Translations under genes and position numbers: made by a program
Shown here: piece after piece, positions 17,183-25,140 of the stretch
Layout of the letters: each line of letters begins with the position of its first letter
Numbering within the stretch: the first letter of the stretch is position 1
DNA from: an uncultured Faecalibaculum sp.
GTDB lineage: Bacteria; Bacillota_I; Bacilli_A; Erysipelotrichales; Erysipelotrichaceae
Assembly (NCBI RefSeq): GCF_910588395.1
Contig: NZ_CAJUPA010000016.1
Coordinates: 1-39,960 of the forward strand
Length of the DNA stretch: 39,960 nucleotides
Reading direction: 5' to 3'
Notes under the pieces: model-generated
What the model saw: only the letters and a program-made list of their open reading frames with translations
What the model was told of the DNA's origin: nothing
Database searches by the model: none

Positions 17183-18787
17183 ATGGCAAAAGAACAGTCC
17201 GGCGGATTCCGCCGGGAAGGCGGATACAGAACCGAGAGAAAGGACAGCTGGAAGGGCAGAGATTTCAGGGGTGACAGCGGCGATGGCCGTGACCGGCGGA
17301 ATTTCCGCGGATCTCAGGAGCGCCGGGACAGACAGGAACGGTGGGATGACCGTCCCTTTTCCCGGGAACGCCGGGACAGCCGGGACAATGGGTTCCGCGG
17401 CCGGCGGGATGACAATTCCCGGCCGGACAGGGACAGACAGGAACGCCGTCCGTTCCGGGAAGAGCGTCCCTGGCAGCTGGAACTGAAAGTACAGCGCTGG
17501 GGCATCAACGGGGAAGGAATCGGATACTACAACCGCAAGCCGGTTTTCATTCCGGCTGCCGTACCCGGGGAAACTGTACTGGTGGAAGTGGAAAAAGAAC
17601 TGCCGAAATTCATGACAGCCCGCCTTGTGGAAGTCCGGGAAGCAAGTCCCAGACGGCAGCAGCCCCCCTGTGAACATTATCGGGAATGCGGCGGATGCAG
17701 TCTGATTCATGTGGATTACAAGGGACAGATGCAGATGAAAAAGCAGTTCCTGGAAGAATCTCTCAAAAAATATGCCGGATACACAGGCGGCACAGAACCC
17801 ATGATCAAGAACCCCACGGTGTTCGAGTACCGGAACTCCTGCAAGATGCCTGCCGCCATGGTGGATGATGTGCTGGAAACCGGTCTCTACAAGCGGGATA
17901 CCAATGAATTTGTGCCTGTTCGCAGCTGCGCGATTCATTCCCGGGTGCTGGAAAAGGTCCGCAGGGAGGTCATGGATATTCTCCGGGAAGGCGAAATGAA
18001 AGCCTGGAGCCGGAACAAGCGCGGCGGTCTGCGGATGCTTGTCATGAAGGAATTTGACGGCAGGGTGCAGGTCATTCTGGTGACCGATCCCATGGATGTG
18101 GATCCGGAAATCACTGCCCGGATCATGAACATTCCCGAAGTGGCCAGCATCTGGCAGTCCATCAAAACCGAGCGGGATCCGGAGGTGGAAACCTTCGGCA
18201 AGGTCATGCGCCATCTGGCCGGAGACGAAACGCTGTCACTGAAGCTGGGCGATTTCGATCTGTCGCTGCTTCCCAGATCCTTCTTCCAGCTGAATACAGC
18301 CCAGGCCAAGGTGCTGTATGACACAGTCCGGGACATGACTCCGCAGGGGGACCTGATCGTGGAAGCCTATTCCGGCATTGGCGGCATTTCCATGTTCGTT
18401 CACGACAAAGCCGGCAGGATCATCGGCATTGAAGACGTGGCGGATGCTGTGGAAAACGCCCGGGAAAACGCAAAGGCCAATGGACTGGAAAATGTGGAAT
18501 TCATCAAGGGGGATGCGGCCGAGCAGCTGGAGGAAATCGCGGACAATGAAGACGTGGATACGCTGATCGTGGATCCTCCCCGTTCAGGGCTTCAGGACCG
18601 GATGATCGAAGCTGTGAAGTTCGCACAGCCAAAGCACATTGTGTATGTGTCCTGCAATCCCAGCACTCTGGCCAAAGACATTGCGGCGCTGGAAGACTAT
18701 GAAATCGAGAAAGTGCAGCCAGTGGACATTTTCTCTCAGACAAGCAACGTGGAGGCTGTGGTCAAGCTGAAGCGGACAGAAGACTGA
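17183..18787 (+). CDS. RlmD/RlmCD-type 23S rRNA (uracil-5-)-methyltransferase with Arg/Asp/Gly-rich N-terminal extension
   Basis: A 534-residue protein in two parts. Residues 1 to about 95 are a charged, low-complexity tail rich in Arg, Asp and Gly (repeats such as RRDS, RGRRDD, DRDRQERR), unlike other proteins here. From about 97 it is a standard TrmA/RumA-family enzyme: a TRAM domain, iron-sulfur cysteines C163-x5-C169-x2-C172 plus a later one (RSCAIH), a SAM domain (EAYSGIGGIS), DPPRSG, and nucleophile Cys491 in SCNPSTLAKD. It forms 5-methyluridine in 23S rRNA. The tail may bind RNA or tether the enzyme to ribosomes. GGAAGGAG precedes ATG 17183, and the gene is cotranscribed with rlmA. Confidence 0.88.
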   Translation: MAKEQSGGFRREGGYRTERKDSWKGRDFRGDSGDGRDRRNFRGSQERRDRQERWDDRPFSRERRDSRDNGFRGRRDDNSRPDRDRQERRPFREERPWQLELKVQRWGINGEGIGYYNRKPVFIPAAVPGETVLVEVEKELPKFMTARLVEVREASPRRQQPPCEHYRECGGCSLIHVDYKGQMQMKKQFLEESLKKYAGYTGGTEPMIKNPTVFEYRNSCKMPAAMVDDVLETGLYKRDTNEFVPVRSCAIHSRVLEKVRREVMDILREGEMKAWSRNKRGGLRMLVMKEFDGRVQVILVTDPMDVDPEITARIMNIPEVASIWQSIKTERDPEVETFGKVMRHLAGDETLSLKLGDFDLSLLPRSFFQLNTAQAKVLYDTVRDMTPQGDLIVEAYSGIGGISMFVHDKAGRIIGIEDVADAVENARENAKANGLENVEFIKGDAAEQLEEIADNEDVDTLIVDPPRSGLQDRMIEAVKFAQPKHIVYVSCNPSTLAKDIAALEDYEIEKVQPVDIFSQTSNVEAVVKLKRTED

Positions 18788-18799
18788 GCTGAACAGCAC

Positions 18800-18835
18800 G
18801 CGGCAGGTGTCCGGGAACGGAGACCTGCCGCTTTT
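18800..18835 (+). terminator. Terminator after the rRNA methyltransferases
   Basis: The 9-bp stem GCGGCAGGT (18800-18808) with ACCTGCCGC (18823-18831) is followed by four T residues. Confidence 0.8.
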
Positions 18836-18959
18836 CCGGAGTTGCACTCCGGTGACAGACTGTATCTGTCTGTGAACTGGGACGCGGGTTTCAGGTACCA
18901 GAATTGTAAATGCGGCGTGAAAGGACCACACTGGATTCTGTAAACAGGAGGAAGCATCC

Positions 18960-19943
18960 ATGTGTACTGCACTCAATTATGTCAACGGACATCATCTGTT
19001 CGGACGCAATCTGGATCTGGAGACAGATTATCCTGTGGGCTCCCTGATCATGCCCCGGAAGTATCCCCTGGCGCTGCGAAACAGCACCACGGTGGAAAAC
19101 CACTACGCCACCCTTGGCGTGGGCATGAAAGTCGGCGGCTTTCCACTGTATTTTGACGCCATCAACGAAAAAGGTCTGGGGTGTGAAAACCTGGCGTTTT
19201 TCGGCATGGCGTATTTTCCTGACCCGCAGGAAGGAAAAAACAACATCGCATCCTTTGAACTGATCCCCTATCTGCTGGCAACCTGTGCCACGGTACAGGA
19301 AGCCCGGGAAAAGCTGAAGGACATCTGCATTGACAACACTGCCTTCTCCGATCAGTTTCCGGTGGAGAAACTGCACTGGATGGTGGGAGACCGGCATGAG
19401 TCCATCGTCATTGAGACCACGAAGGAAAAAGGCCTGGTGGTGTATGACAATCCGTACGGTGTCATGACCAACTGTCCGGATTTTGAATATCAGATGCAGA
19501 ACCTGAGCTACTATGCCAATGTCACGGGCCGGGATATTTCCATCCGCTTTGCCCGGGATCCGAAGACCATGTGGGAGTATTCCAGAGGCATGGGCACCAT
19601 CGGGCTGCCCGGCGGGACGGATTCTGTATCCCGGTTTGTCCGGGCAACTTTCACAAAACTGAACAGTTTCTGCGATCCGGAGGACACGGAGAAAAACATC
19701 GCGGAGTTCTTCCACATTCTTTCCAATGTGCAGCAGGTCAACGGCGAAACCGAACTGAAGAGCGGCAAGTATGAAATCACGCTCTATACCTCCTGCCTGG
19801 ATACAGATGATTTCAGACTGTATTACAACACCTACTACAATCCGTCCCTGAACGGCGTGGATGGGCGGAAATTCGATCTGGATGCCGGTGAATGCAGCTG
19901 GATCCCCTTCGAAAAGAATCTGCAGGTGACGATGCAGAACTGA
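18960..19943 (+). CDS. Choloylglycine hydrolase family protein (probable bile salt hydrolase)
   Basis: A 327-residue N-terminal-nucleophile hydrolase, close in length to Clostridium perfringens bile salt hydrolase. After removal of Met1, Cys2 becomes the nucleophile (MCTALNYV). Also seen are Arg16 and Asp19 (FGRNLDLE), Asn in VMTNCP, and Arg in SRFVRA, matching conserved active-site positions. The enzyme would free glycine or taurine from conjugated bile acids in the cytoplasm. One position differs: where well-studied enzymes read AGLNFP, this reads ENLAFF, so the oxyanion-hole Asn is Ala79. The loop before GLPGG reads SRGMG rather than GQGTG. ATG 18960 follows AGGAGG. It stands alone between terminators. 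A penicillin V acylase or another acyl amide substrate cannot be excluded. Confidence 0.85.
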   Translation: MCTALNYVNGHHLFGRNLDLETDYPVGSLIMPRKYPLALRNSTTVENHYATLGVGMKVGGFPLYFDAINEKGLGCENLAFFGMAYFPDPQEGKNNIASFELIPYLLATCATVQEAREKLKDICIDNTAFSDQFPVEKLHWMVGDRHESIVIETTKEKGLVVYDNPYGVMTNCPDFEYQMQNLSYYANVTGRDISIRFARDPKTMWEYSRGMGTIGLPGGTDSVSRFVRATFTKLNSFCDPEDTEKNIAEFFHILSNVQQVNGETELKSGKYEITLYTSCLDTDDFRLYYNTYYNPSLNGVDGRKFDLDAGECSWIPFEKNLQVTMQN

Positions 19944-19968
19944 AGGCTGTCTGTCTTCAGTGCAGACT

Positions 19969-20000
19969 AAGACCCGGAGAGCTGTATTCCGGGTCTTTTT
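19969..20000 (+). terminator. Terminator after choloylglycine hydrolase
   Basis: The 10-bp stem AAGACCCGGA/TCCGGGTCTT ends in a T run. Confidence 0.88.
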
Positions 20001-20022
20001 GCGGATTGGGTCATGTTCTCTG

Positions 20023-20652
20023 TCATGACTGCAGAAATGAAATCCGTTCCCGGACGTGGTGTCCGTTCAGGACTTCATTGACAAAGGCATCAGCGTAATC
20101 CAGATAGCTGATCATGCTTTTGCCATCCTTGTTCACTGTGAATTCTTCTCCTGCGTGGATGACGTTTCCGGTTTGCGGCTCATCAGGCTGAAAATCAGCA
20201 GCGGGAGAGACACAGGTCCAGTCAAGATTCGTTCTGTTCTGCAGATCCTTCAGCGCCCTGTCATGAGCAGCTGCCACAGGCTTGAAGAGTTCGGGAAAGT
20301 CCGGTGCATCTGTCACTGTCTGTGTCCGCTCTGCACTTGTATACAGACTGCCGGCACCTCCTACGACCAGCAGCCGTGTGCTGCAAGCGGAAAGGATGCT
20401 GGCCAGATGCTGTGCGCCTTTCCAGACTGTATCCATTGTTTCCGGTGCCCAGCCGCCCAGAGCGTCGATGACCACGTCATATCCCGCCAGATCCCGGGCT
20501 GTAAGTTCCAGGGCGTCTTTGCAAAGTGCAAACCTGGCTCTGGTCCGGTTGCTTTCACGAACCACGGCTGTAACGTCCTGACCTCTGTCAGCCAGTGCAT
20601 TTGCAATCAGTCTGCCTGCGCGCCCATTCGCGCCAATCACTGCAATTTTCAT
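20023..20652 (-). CDS. NAD(P)-binding atypical short-chain reductase
   Basis: A 209-residue Rossmann-fold protein of the NAD(P)H-binding (NmrA/YwnB-like, atypical SDR) type. The dinucleotide motif GANGRAGR is at residues 8-15, followed by DVVIDALGGW and LLVVGGAGSLY. The end matches the family (ISYLDYADAFVNEV). Members are flavin or quinone reductase-like stress proteins; the substrate cannot be read from the sequence. AAGGAG precedes ATG 20652. Upstream and divergent lies an HxlR-regulator remnant, a common pairing in which the regulator senses electrophiles and controls the reductase, with a palindrome between them. Confidence 0.82.
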   Translation of the reverse strand: MKIAVIGANGRAGRLIANALADRGQDVTAVVRESNRTRARFALCKDALELTARDLAGYDVVIDALGGWAPETMDTVWKGAQHLASILSACSTRLLVVGGAGSLYTSAERTQTVTDAPDFPELFKPVAAAHDRALKDLQNRTNLDWTCVSPAADFQPDEPQTGNVIHAGEEFTVNKDGKSMISYLDYADAFVNEVLNGHHVRERISFLQS

Positions 20653-20681
20653 TTTCTTTCTCCTTCCGGCTTTTCAGCGCC

Positions 20682-20701
20682 TCATTGCATCTCTGCAATG
20701 A
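20682..20701. promoter_or_regulatory. Candidate operator between reductase and HxlR remnant
   Basis: A perfect inverted repeat TCATTGCA-TCTC-TGCAATGA. On the minus strand a TATAAG box (about 20703-20708) precedes it, so it covers the expected start of the reductase transcript, where a repressor would block it. It could instead be only an RNA hairpin. Confidence 0.5.
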
Positions 20702-20717
20702 CCTTATAAGAATCAAA

Positions 20718-20927
20718 ATGGAAGAAGGCACTTTACAGTGCTGCAGGCACCGAAAGGATACCAATGAACCGGGAAGGCTGCTGACCCGGACCGTCTATGC
20801 GGAAGTTCCTCCGCGGGTGGAGTATGAGCTGACTGATCTGGGCCGGTCATTGAAACCGGTACTGAAGTCTCTGGAAGAATGGGGAACCGGATATAAGAAA
20901 AGCCTGATCATTCGCGAGGACAGCTGA
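20718..20927 (+). pseudogene. Truncated HxlR-family transcriptional regulator
   Basis: Recognisable homology starts around base 20775 (LLTRTVYAEVPPRVEYELTDLGRSL) and continues through PVLKSLEEWG. This is the wing and C-terminal helix of HxlR proteins, whose signature is the VPPRVEY segment. A complete member has about 105-115 residues; here the N-terminal helix-turn-helix is missing and replaced by unrelated residues (MEEGTLQCCRHRK). The 69-codon frame from ATG 20718 is intact but has no ribosome binding site. It probably derives from the cognate regulator of the divergent reductase through a 5' deletion. A functional short form is less likely. Confidence 0.7.
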
Positions 20928-20954
20928 TGAGCATCCGCGAATGATCAGGTTTTT
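20903..20954. terminator. Bidirectional terminator between HxlR remnant and pyrophosphatase gene
   Basis: A 14-bp perfect stem (20903-20916 with 20936-20949) is followed by TTTTT on the plus strand, with a CTTTTCTT tract on the minus strand. The left arm lies in the last codons of the HxlR remnant. Confidence 0.8.
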
Positions 20955-20958
20955 ACTG

Positions 20959-22560
20959 TCAGAGCAGCTGGGCCTGGACAAGGGGCAGGATCTGCTTTTT
21001 CCGGGACAGCAGCCCTTCCTGCAGCCGCACTCTGGATGGACTGCTTGTCATCTCCGCCAGCCGGCTGGCCAGATCTCCGGCTGCCAGCAGACAGGAACCG
21101 CCCAGCGGCAGCACAGTCACTGCCGTGACCAGCAGGTCTGCACCGGTGGCCTGGACATACTGCTCCATGGCGGTCTGCAGCTCTCCCAGGTCTTTCCGGT
21201 CCAGGGCGCCGGTCAGAATCTGGGAAATCCGCACATCCTGTCCCTGTATGTCAAACTGTTTGAGATCCGTTTCCAGATCCTGGACCAGATCCGAGCTTCC
21301 GCTGCGGGACAGAATCTCCTGTTCCAGCTCCCGGGCATCCACGCCGGCGGTGAATGCCAGATACTGCGCCAGCTGCCGGTCTGTTTCCGTGGTGGTGGGA
21401 GAGCGGAATCCCAGGGTATCGCTGATCATGCCGGATAGCAGCAGCCCGGCCATTGGTCCCGACAGGGGAATGCCGGCTTCCAGATACAGCCGGGCCACGA
21501 TGGTGCAGGTGCTGCCCAGAATTTCGCAGCGGTAAAACACCGGTTCCCGGGAGAGAAACCCGCCCACCCGGTGATGATCGATCACCGCTTCCACTCTTGC
21601 AAGGCTGCCGTTTCTGACCGCCTGTCCGTCTTCATTGTGATCCACCCGGATCATCCGCCGTTCCTGGAAGTTCAGCGCCGCATCGGTTTCCAGAAATCCC
21701 TGCAGTCTGTTCTCTTCATCCACCACCGGATAGGCACGGAAACGGTGCCGGCGCATTTCCCGTATCGCATCCTGTACATAGATGTCCTGATGAAAGGTCA
21801 CGGGGTCCGGGGTCATCACATGCCGGATCTGCACGGAGAAATACAGATACCGGGAGGTGTTCATGGAGCCGTGTCCGGAGATCACCACGGGACATCCCGC
21901 CTCCATGGCTGCCTGCTGGACTTCTGCACTCACCTGATCTGTCCAGACCAGGATGAGAAGACCGGCTCCCTGTTCAATGAGCCGCAGCTGGGCTTCGGGA
22001 CTGTCGGCCACGATCACGATCCGATTCTTCACCTCATAGCGGCTGACACTGTGATCGGACAGTGCCACGATGGAGACCCGGCCGTCGATGTGCATCGGCT
22101 TGTCCGGGTGAACGGCAACGGTGCCTGAAAGCGTCCGGGCAATGTCCTCCAGTCTGGCCGTCTGCAGCAGCCGGATGCCCAGGGCTGTATCCTGCATGCC
22201 GATATCGGACAGGTCATTGCGGGTGACCATTCCCTGCAGCGTTCCATCTCCGCCGGTCACACCCAGGTAGGGGCGCAGAGGATCGTTCATGGACTGCAGG
22301 GCGTCGAAAATGGTATCAGTCTGGCGGCAGCTGCGGGCGGGACTCAGAGAAATTTCCCGCAGAGACAGTCTGGCGTCTTCCAGCAGGACCGGCTGACTGA
22401 ACCCGAACCGCTTCAGAGCCCAGGCAGCTTCTGCGGGAACTGCTCCGGCCCGGCAGGCCACAGCCTTGTGTCCGGTCCGGCGGCATAATTCGGCTGTGGC
22501 TACAGCCGCCAGAATCGAATCCGCATCCGGGTTGCGGTGTCCGCATACATACAGCGTCAT
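20959..22560 (-). CDS. ppaC: Manganese-dependent inorganic pyrophosphatase with CBS and DRTGG regulatory insert
   Basis: A 533-residue family II (DHH) pyrophosphatase, cytoplasmic, hydrolysing pyrophosphate to phosphate. Metal-binding motifs are HRNPDADS (His8, Asp12, Asp14) at the N-terminus and the DHH motif in AVIDHHRVGGF; the DHHA2 domain closes the protein. Between the first DHH motif and the rest sit two CBS motifs (about 60-125 and 240-300) flanking a DRTGG-like domain, as in CBS-PPases regulated by adenine nucleotides. The catalytic-only form is about 310 residues, so the insert explains the length. ATG 22560, just after GGAGG, is preferred to a 32-residue upstream extension. Confidence 0.92.
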   Translation of the reverse strand: MTLYVCGHRNPDADSILAAVATAELCRRTGHKAVACRAGAVPAEAAWALKRFGFSQPVLLEDARLSLREISLSPARSCRQTDTIFDALQSMNDPLRPYLGVTGGDGTLQGMVTRNDLSDIGMQDTALGIRLLQTARLEDIARTLSGTVAVHPDKPMHIDGRVSIVALSDHSVSRYEVKNRIVIVADSPEAQLRLIEQGAGLLILVWTDQVSAEVQQAAMEAGCPVVISGHGSMNTSRYLYFSVQIRHVMTPDPVTFHQDIYVQDAIREMRRHRFRAYPVVDEENRLQGFLETDAALNFQERRMIRVDHNEDGQAVRNGSLARVEAVIDHHRVGGFLSREPVFYRCEILGSTCTIVARLYLEAGIPLSGPMAGLLLSGMISDTLGFRSPTTTETDRQLAQYLAFTAGVDARELEQEILSRSGSSDLVQDLETDLKQFDIQGQDVRISQILTGALDRKDLGELQTAMEQYVQATGADLLVTAVTVLPLGGSCLLAAGDLASRLAEMTSSPSRVRLQEGLLSRKKQILPLVQAQLL

Positions 22561-22715
22561 AGTCTTCCTCCATTGTTCCGGGAAGGCTGGTATCCGGTTC
22601 CCGGCAGTTTCATCATACCGTGAATGCAGACCCGGTGTCTGCAGACGGGCAGTCATGAAACGCTGACGGAAAGCGGCTTCAAGACTACAATGAAAGACAG
22701 AGGAAGGTGATCTTC

Positions 22716-23276
22716 ATGAACACTGCATCTGAACAGACAGCAGTCATTCTGCTGGCACCGGGTTTTGAGGAAATCGAGGCGCTGGTACCCTTTGATCTGC
22801 TTCGCCGCGCAGGCATACACACAACTCTTGTATCTGTGGATGATACCACCGGCTGTACCGGAGCCATGGGACTGGAAGTAACCGGACTGACCCCCATGAA
22901 AGACTGTGATTTCACCCGGGCAGACGCGCTGATCATCCCCGGTGGTCCGGGATATGAAATTCTGGAAAAGAACCGGGAGGTGCTGAATCTGATCGAGTCC
23001 TTCGGCCGGAACAAGGTACTGGGAGCCATCTGCGCCGGCAGTTCCATTCCCGGAAAGCTCGGGCTGTACAAGGGAAGAACCTACACGGTGGTGCCTGATC
23101 TTGACGGCAGTTACGGCGGGACATTTGAAAAGGTGCATGCGGTGATTTCCGGCAACATCGTCACCGGGATTTCCGTTGGCGGCGCCTTTGAATTTGCCCT
23201 GGATCTCATCAAAGTCCTGAAGTCACCGGAAGCGGCGGATGACCTGGCCAGAGCCACCTGCTGGAGCCTGCAATGA
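22716..23276 (+). CDS. DJ-1/PfpI family protein
   Basis: A 186-residue glutamine-amidotransferase-like fold protein of the DJ-1/ThiJ/PfpI family. The nucleophile-elbow cysteine is in GAICAGSSIPG, with the conserved early glutamate in GFEEIEALVP. Family members act as glyoxalase III/deglycase-like enzymes, chaperones or redox sensors; which applies here cannot be told. ATG 22716 follows AGGAAGG; a GTG nine bases upstream is less likely. It is the first gene of a tightly packed operon, overlapping the next by four bases. Confidence 0.88.
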   Translation: MNTASEQTAVILLAPGFEEIEALVPFDLLRRAGIHTTLVSVDDTTGCTGAMGLEVTGLTPMKDCDFTRADALIIPGGPGYEILEKNREVLNLIESFGRNKVLGAICAGSSIPGKLGLYKGRTYTVVPDLDGSYGGTFEKVHAVISGNIVTGISVGGAFEFALDLIKVLKSPEAADDLARATCWSLQ

Positions 23277-23743
23277 AGTTCGTCATCGCAGGAGATTCCC
23301 ACGGATATACCGGGCGGCTGGAGCAGCTGGAAGAGATTTGTGCAGACGGACGGATTTTCACCGGCGATCTGACGGATGATCCCGCCCGGATTTCCGGCTG
23401 GACAGCAGTTGCAGGCAACAACGACGAGTACTTCGGAATCAAGCTGCCGCCCATGGCCATTGTGGATGCGGATGATCATAAAATTCTGGTGATTCACGGT
23501 CACCAGTTTCCCGCAGGTACCCGTCACGGGCAGCTGGCCGCTCTGGCAGGGAAGTTTGGCTGCGACATTGTGATTTACGGGCACACTCATGTGCCGGTGA
23601 TCGCCGAAGAAAACGGCATCCTCATCCTGAACCCCGGTTCGGTGTACCGCAGCCGGGATGGCAAGGGGACCAGTTACATGACGCTGGATACAGCCGGTCC
23701 CCGGCCGAAAGCGGAAATCATCAGAAAGAAGTTTCAATCATGA
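23273..23743 (+). CDS. YfcE/MJ0936-family metallophosphoesterase
   Basis: A 156-residue calcineurin-like phosphoesterase. Metal-binding motifs in order are GDSHG (residues 7-11), FTGDLTDD, GNND, VIHGHQ and YGHTHVP, ending in NPGSVYRSR as in the MJ0936/YfcE group. These enzymes hydrolyse phosphodiesters, with 2',3'-cyclic nucleotides among reported substrates; the natural substrate here is unknown. It overlaps both neighbours by four bases (ATGA), so it is translated as part of the AMMECR1/radical SAM operon. Confidence 0.9.
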   Translation: MKFVIAGDSHGYTGRLEQLEEICADGRIFTGDLTDDPARISGWTAVAGNNDEYFGIKLPPMAIVDADDHKILVIHGHQFPAGTRHGQLAALAGKFGCDIVIYGHTHVPVIAEENGILILNPGSVYRSRDGKGTSYMTLDTAGPRPKAEIIRKKFQS

Positions 23744-25140
23744 ATCAGACAGTGACAGCCGGGGCGATGGTCCCCCATCCGCCCATCATTCTCCCGAATA
23801 TCGGACAGGGAGAAGAAACGAAAATTCAGAACATTGCCGATGCATACCGGCAGGCAGCCAGGGAAATCATAGACTCGGGACCGGATACGATTCTGATTGT
23901 GAGCCCCCATGCCCCCTGTTATTTCGACTACATTCAGATTTCCGATGGTCCTGCGGGTCATGGCAGCATGGCGCAGTTCCGGGATCCGGCAGATTCTTTC
24001 CGGATTCCCTATGACCAGGAACTGATCCGGAAAACTGCCAGTCTCTGTGAACAGGCGGGGATCCCGGCCGGGACCCTGGGAAAGCAGGACGGCAGTCTGG
24101 ATCATGGAACAATGGTGCCGCTGTATTTTCTGCAGGAAGCACTGAAGGCTGCGCCGGAAGGAACCAGGCAGCCGGCGTTTGTCCGCATTGGCACCGGCGG
24201 TCCCAATTCCCGGATGCACTACCGGGTGGGACAGCTGTTTGCACAGGCTGCCGCAGAACTGGGCCGGAAAATCGCCGTGGTGGGATCGGGCGATCTGTCT
24301 CACTGCCAGAAGGAAGGGTCGGGATACGGTTTCAAACCAGAGGGACCGGCCTACGATGCCATGATCATGGATATCATGGGCAAAGGGGATTTTCTGTCGC
24401 TGCTGGCCATTCCGGAGCAGACGGCGGAAGCCGCTATGGTCTGCGGGCAGAAACCTTTTGCCCTCATGGCCGGTGTGCTGGACGGCCTGAAGCCGCGGAC
24501 AGAGAATCTGGGGCACAGTGCCGAGTTCGGCGTGGGGTATGGCGTGGTGACCTATACCAATCCGGTTCCGGATGCCAGCCGGGCTTTCCTGGAACCGGCG
24601 GAAGAAGCCGCCAGAAAACAGTACGAGGCCAGAATCGGGAAGGAAGATCCCTATGTAAAAGCGGCCAGGGCGGTCATCAGCCAGTTTGTGCTGGAAGGCA
24701 CTGTTCCACAGCTGGACCCGGTGGCGGACGAGGCAGCCGGCGTGTTTGTCTCTGTTCACAAAGACGGACAGCTCCGGGGCTGCATTGGCACCACGGAACC
24801 GGTGACGAAGAATGTGACCACGGAAATCATGCAGAATGCCGTGAGTGCCGTCAGCCGGGATCCCCGCTTTCCCGCCGTGCAGCCCTGGGAGCTGGAGGAT
24901 CTGGACATCAGCGTGGATGTCCTTCAGCCGGCGCAGCCTATTGATTCCCCGGACCAGCTGGATGTGAAAAAATACGGAGTCATTGTATCCAAAGGAAACC
25001 GCCGCGGCCTGCTGCTGCCGGATCTGGAAGGTGTGGACACCGTGGAAAAACAGCTGGAGATTGCAAAACAGAAAGCCGGGCTTTCTCCCCATGAAACCGG
25101 CTGCCAGCTGGAGCGGTTCGAGGTGGTGCGTCACAGATGA
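23740..25140 (+). CDS. AmmeMemoRadiSam system protein: Memo-like (LigB) domain fused to AMMECR1 domain
   Basis: A 466-residue two-domain fusion. Residues 1 to about 270 resemble the class III extradiol dioxygenase/Memo fold (VPHPPIILP, SPHAPCYFDY, SLDHGTMVPLYFL, SGDLSHC), with histidines and aspartate that could bind iron. Residues about 300-466 are an AMMECR1 domain, including the LRGCIGTTEP motif. The combination with a following radical SAM gene is the conserved AmmeMemoRadiSam set, whose biochemical function is not established as far as I know. It overlaps both neighbours by four bases. Confidence 0.9.
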   Translation: MNQTVTAGAMVPHPPIILPNIGQGEETKIQNIADAYRQAAREIIDSGPDTILIVSPHAPCYFDYIQISDGPAGHGSMAQFRDPADSFRIPYDQELIRKTASLCEQAGIPAGTLGKQDGSLDHGTMVPLYFLQEALKAAPEGTRQPAFVRIGTGGPNSRMHYRVGQLFAQAAAELGRKIAVVGSGDLSHCQKEGSGYGFKPEGPAYDAMIMDIMGKGDFLSLLAIPEQTAEAAMVCGQKPFALMAGVLDGLKPRTENLGHSAEFGVGYGVVTYTNPVPDASRAFLEPAEEAARKQYEARIGKEDPYVKAARAVISQFVLEGTVPQLDPVADEAAGVFVSVHKDGQLRGCIGTTEPVTKNVTTEIMQNAVSAVSRDPRFPAVQPWELEDLDISVDVLQPAQPIDSPDQLDVKKYGVIVSKGNRRGLLLPDLEGVDTVEKQLEIAKQKAGLSPHETGCQLERFEVVRHR

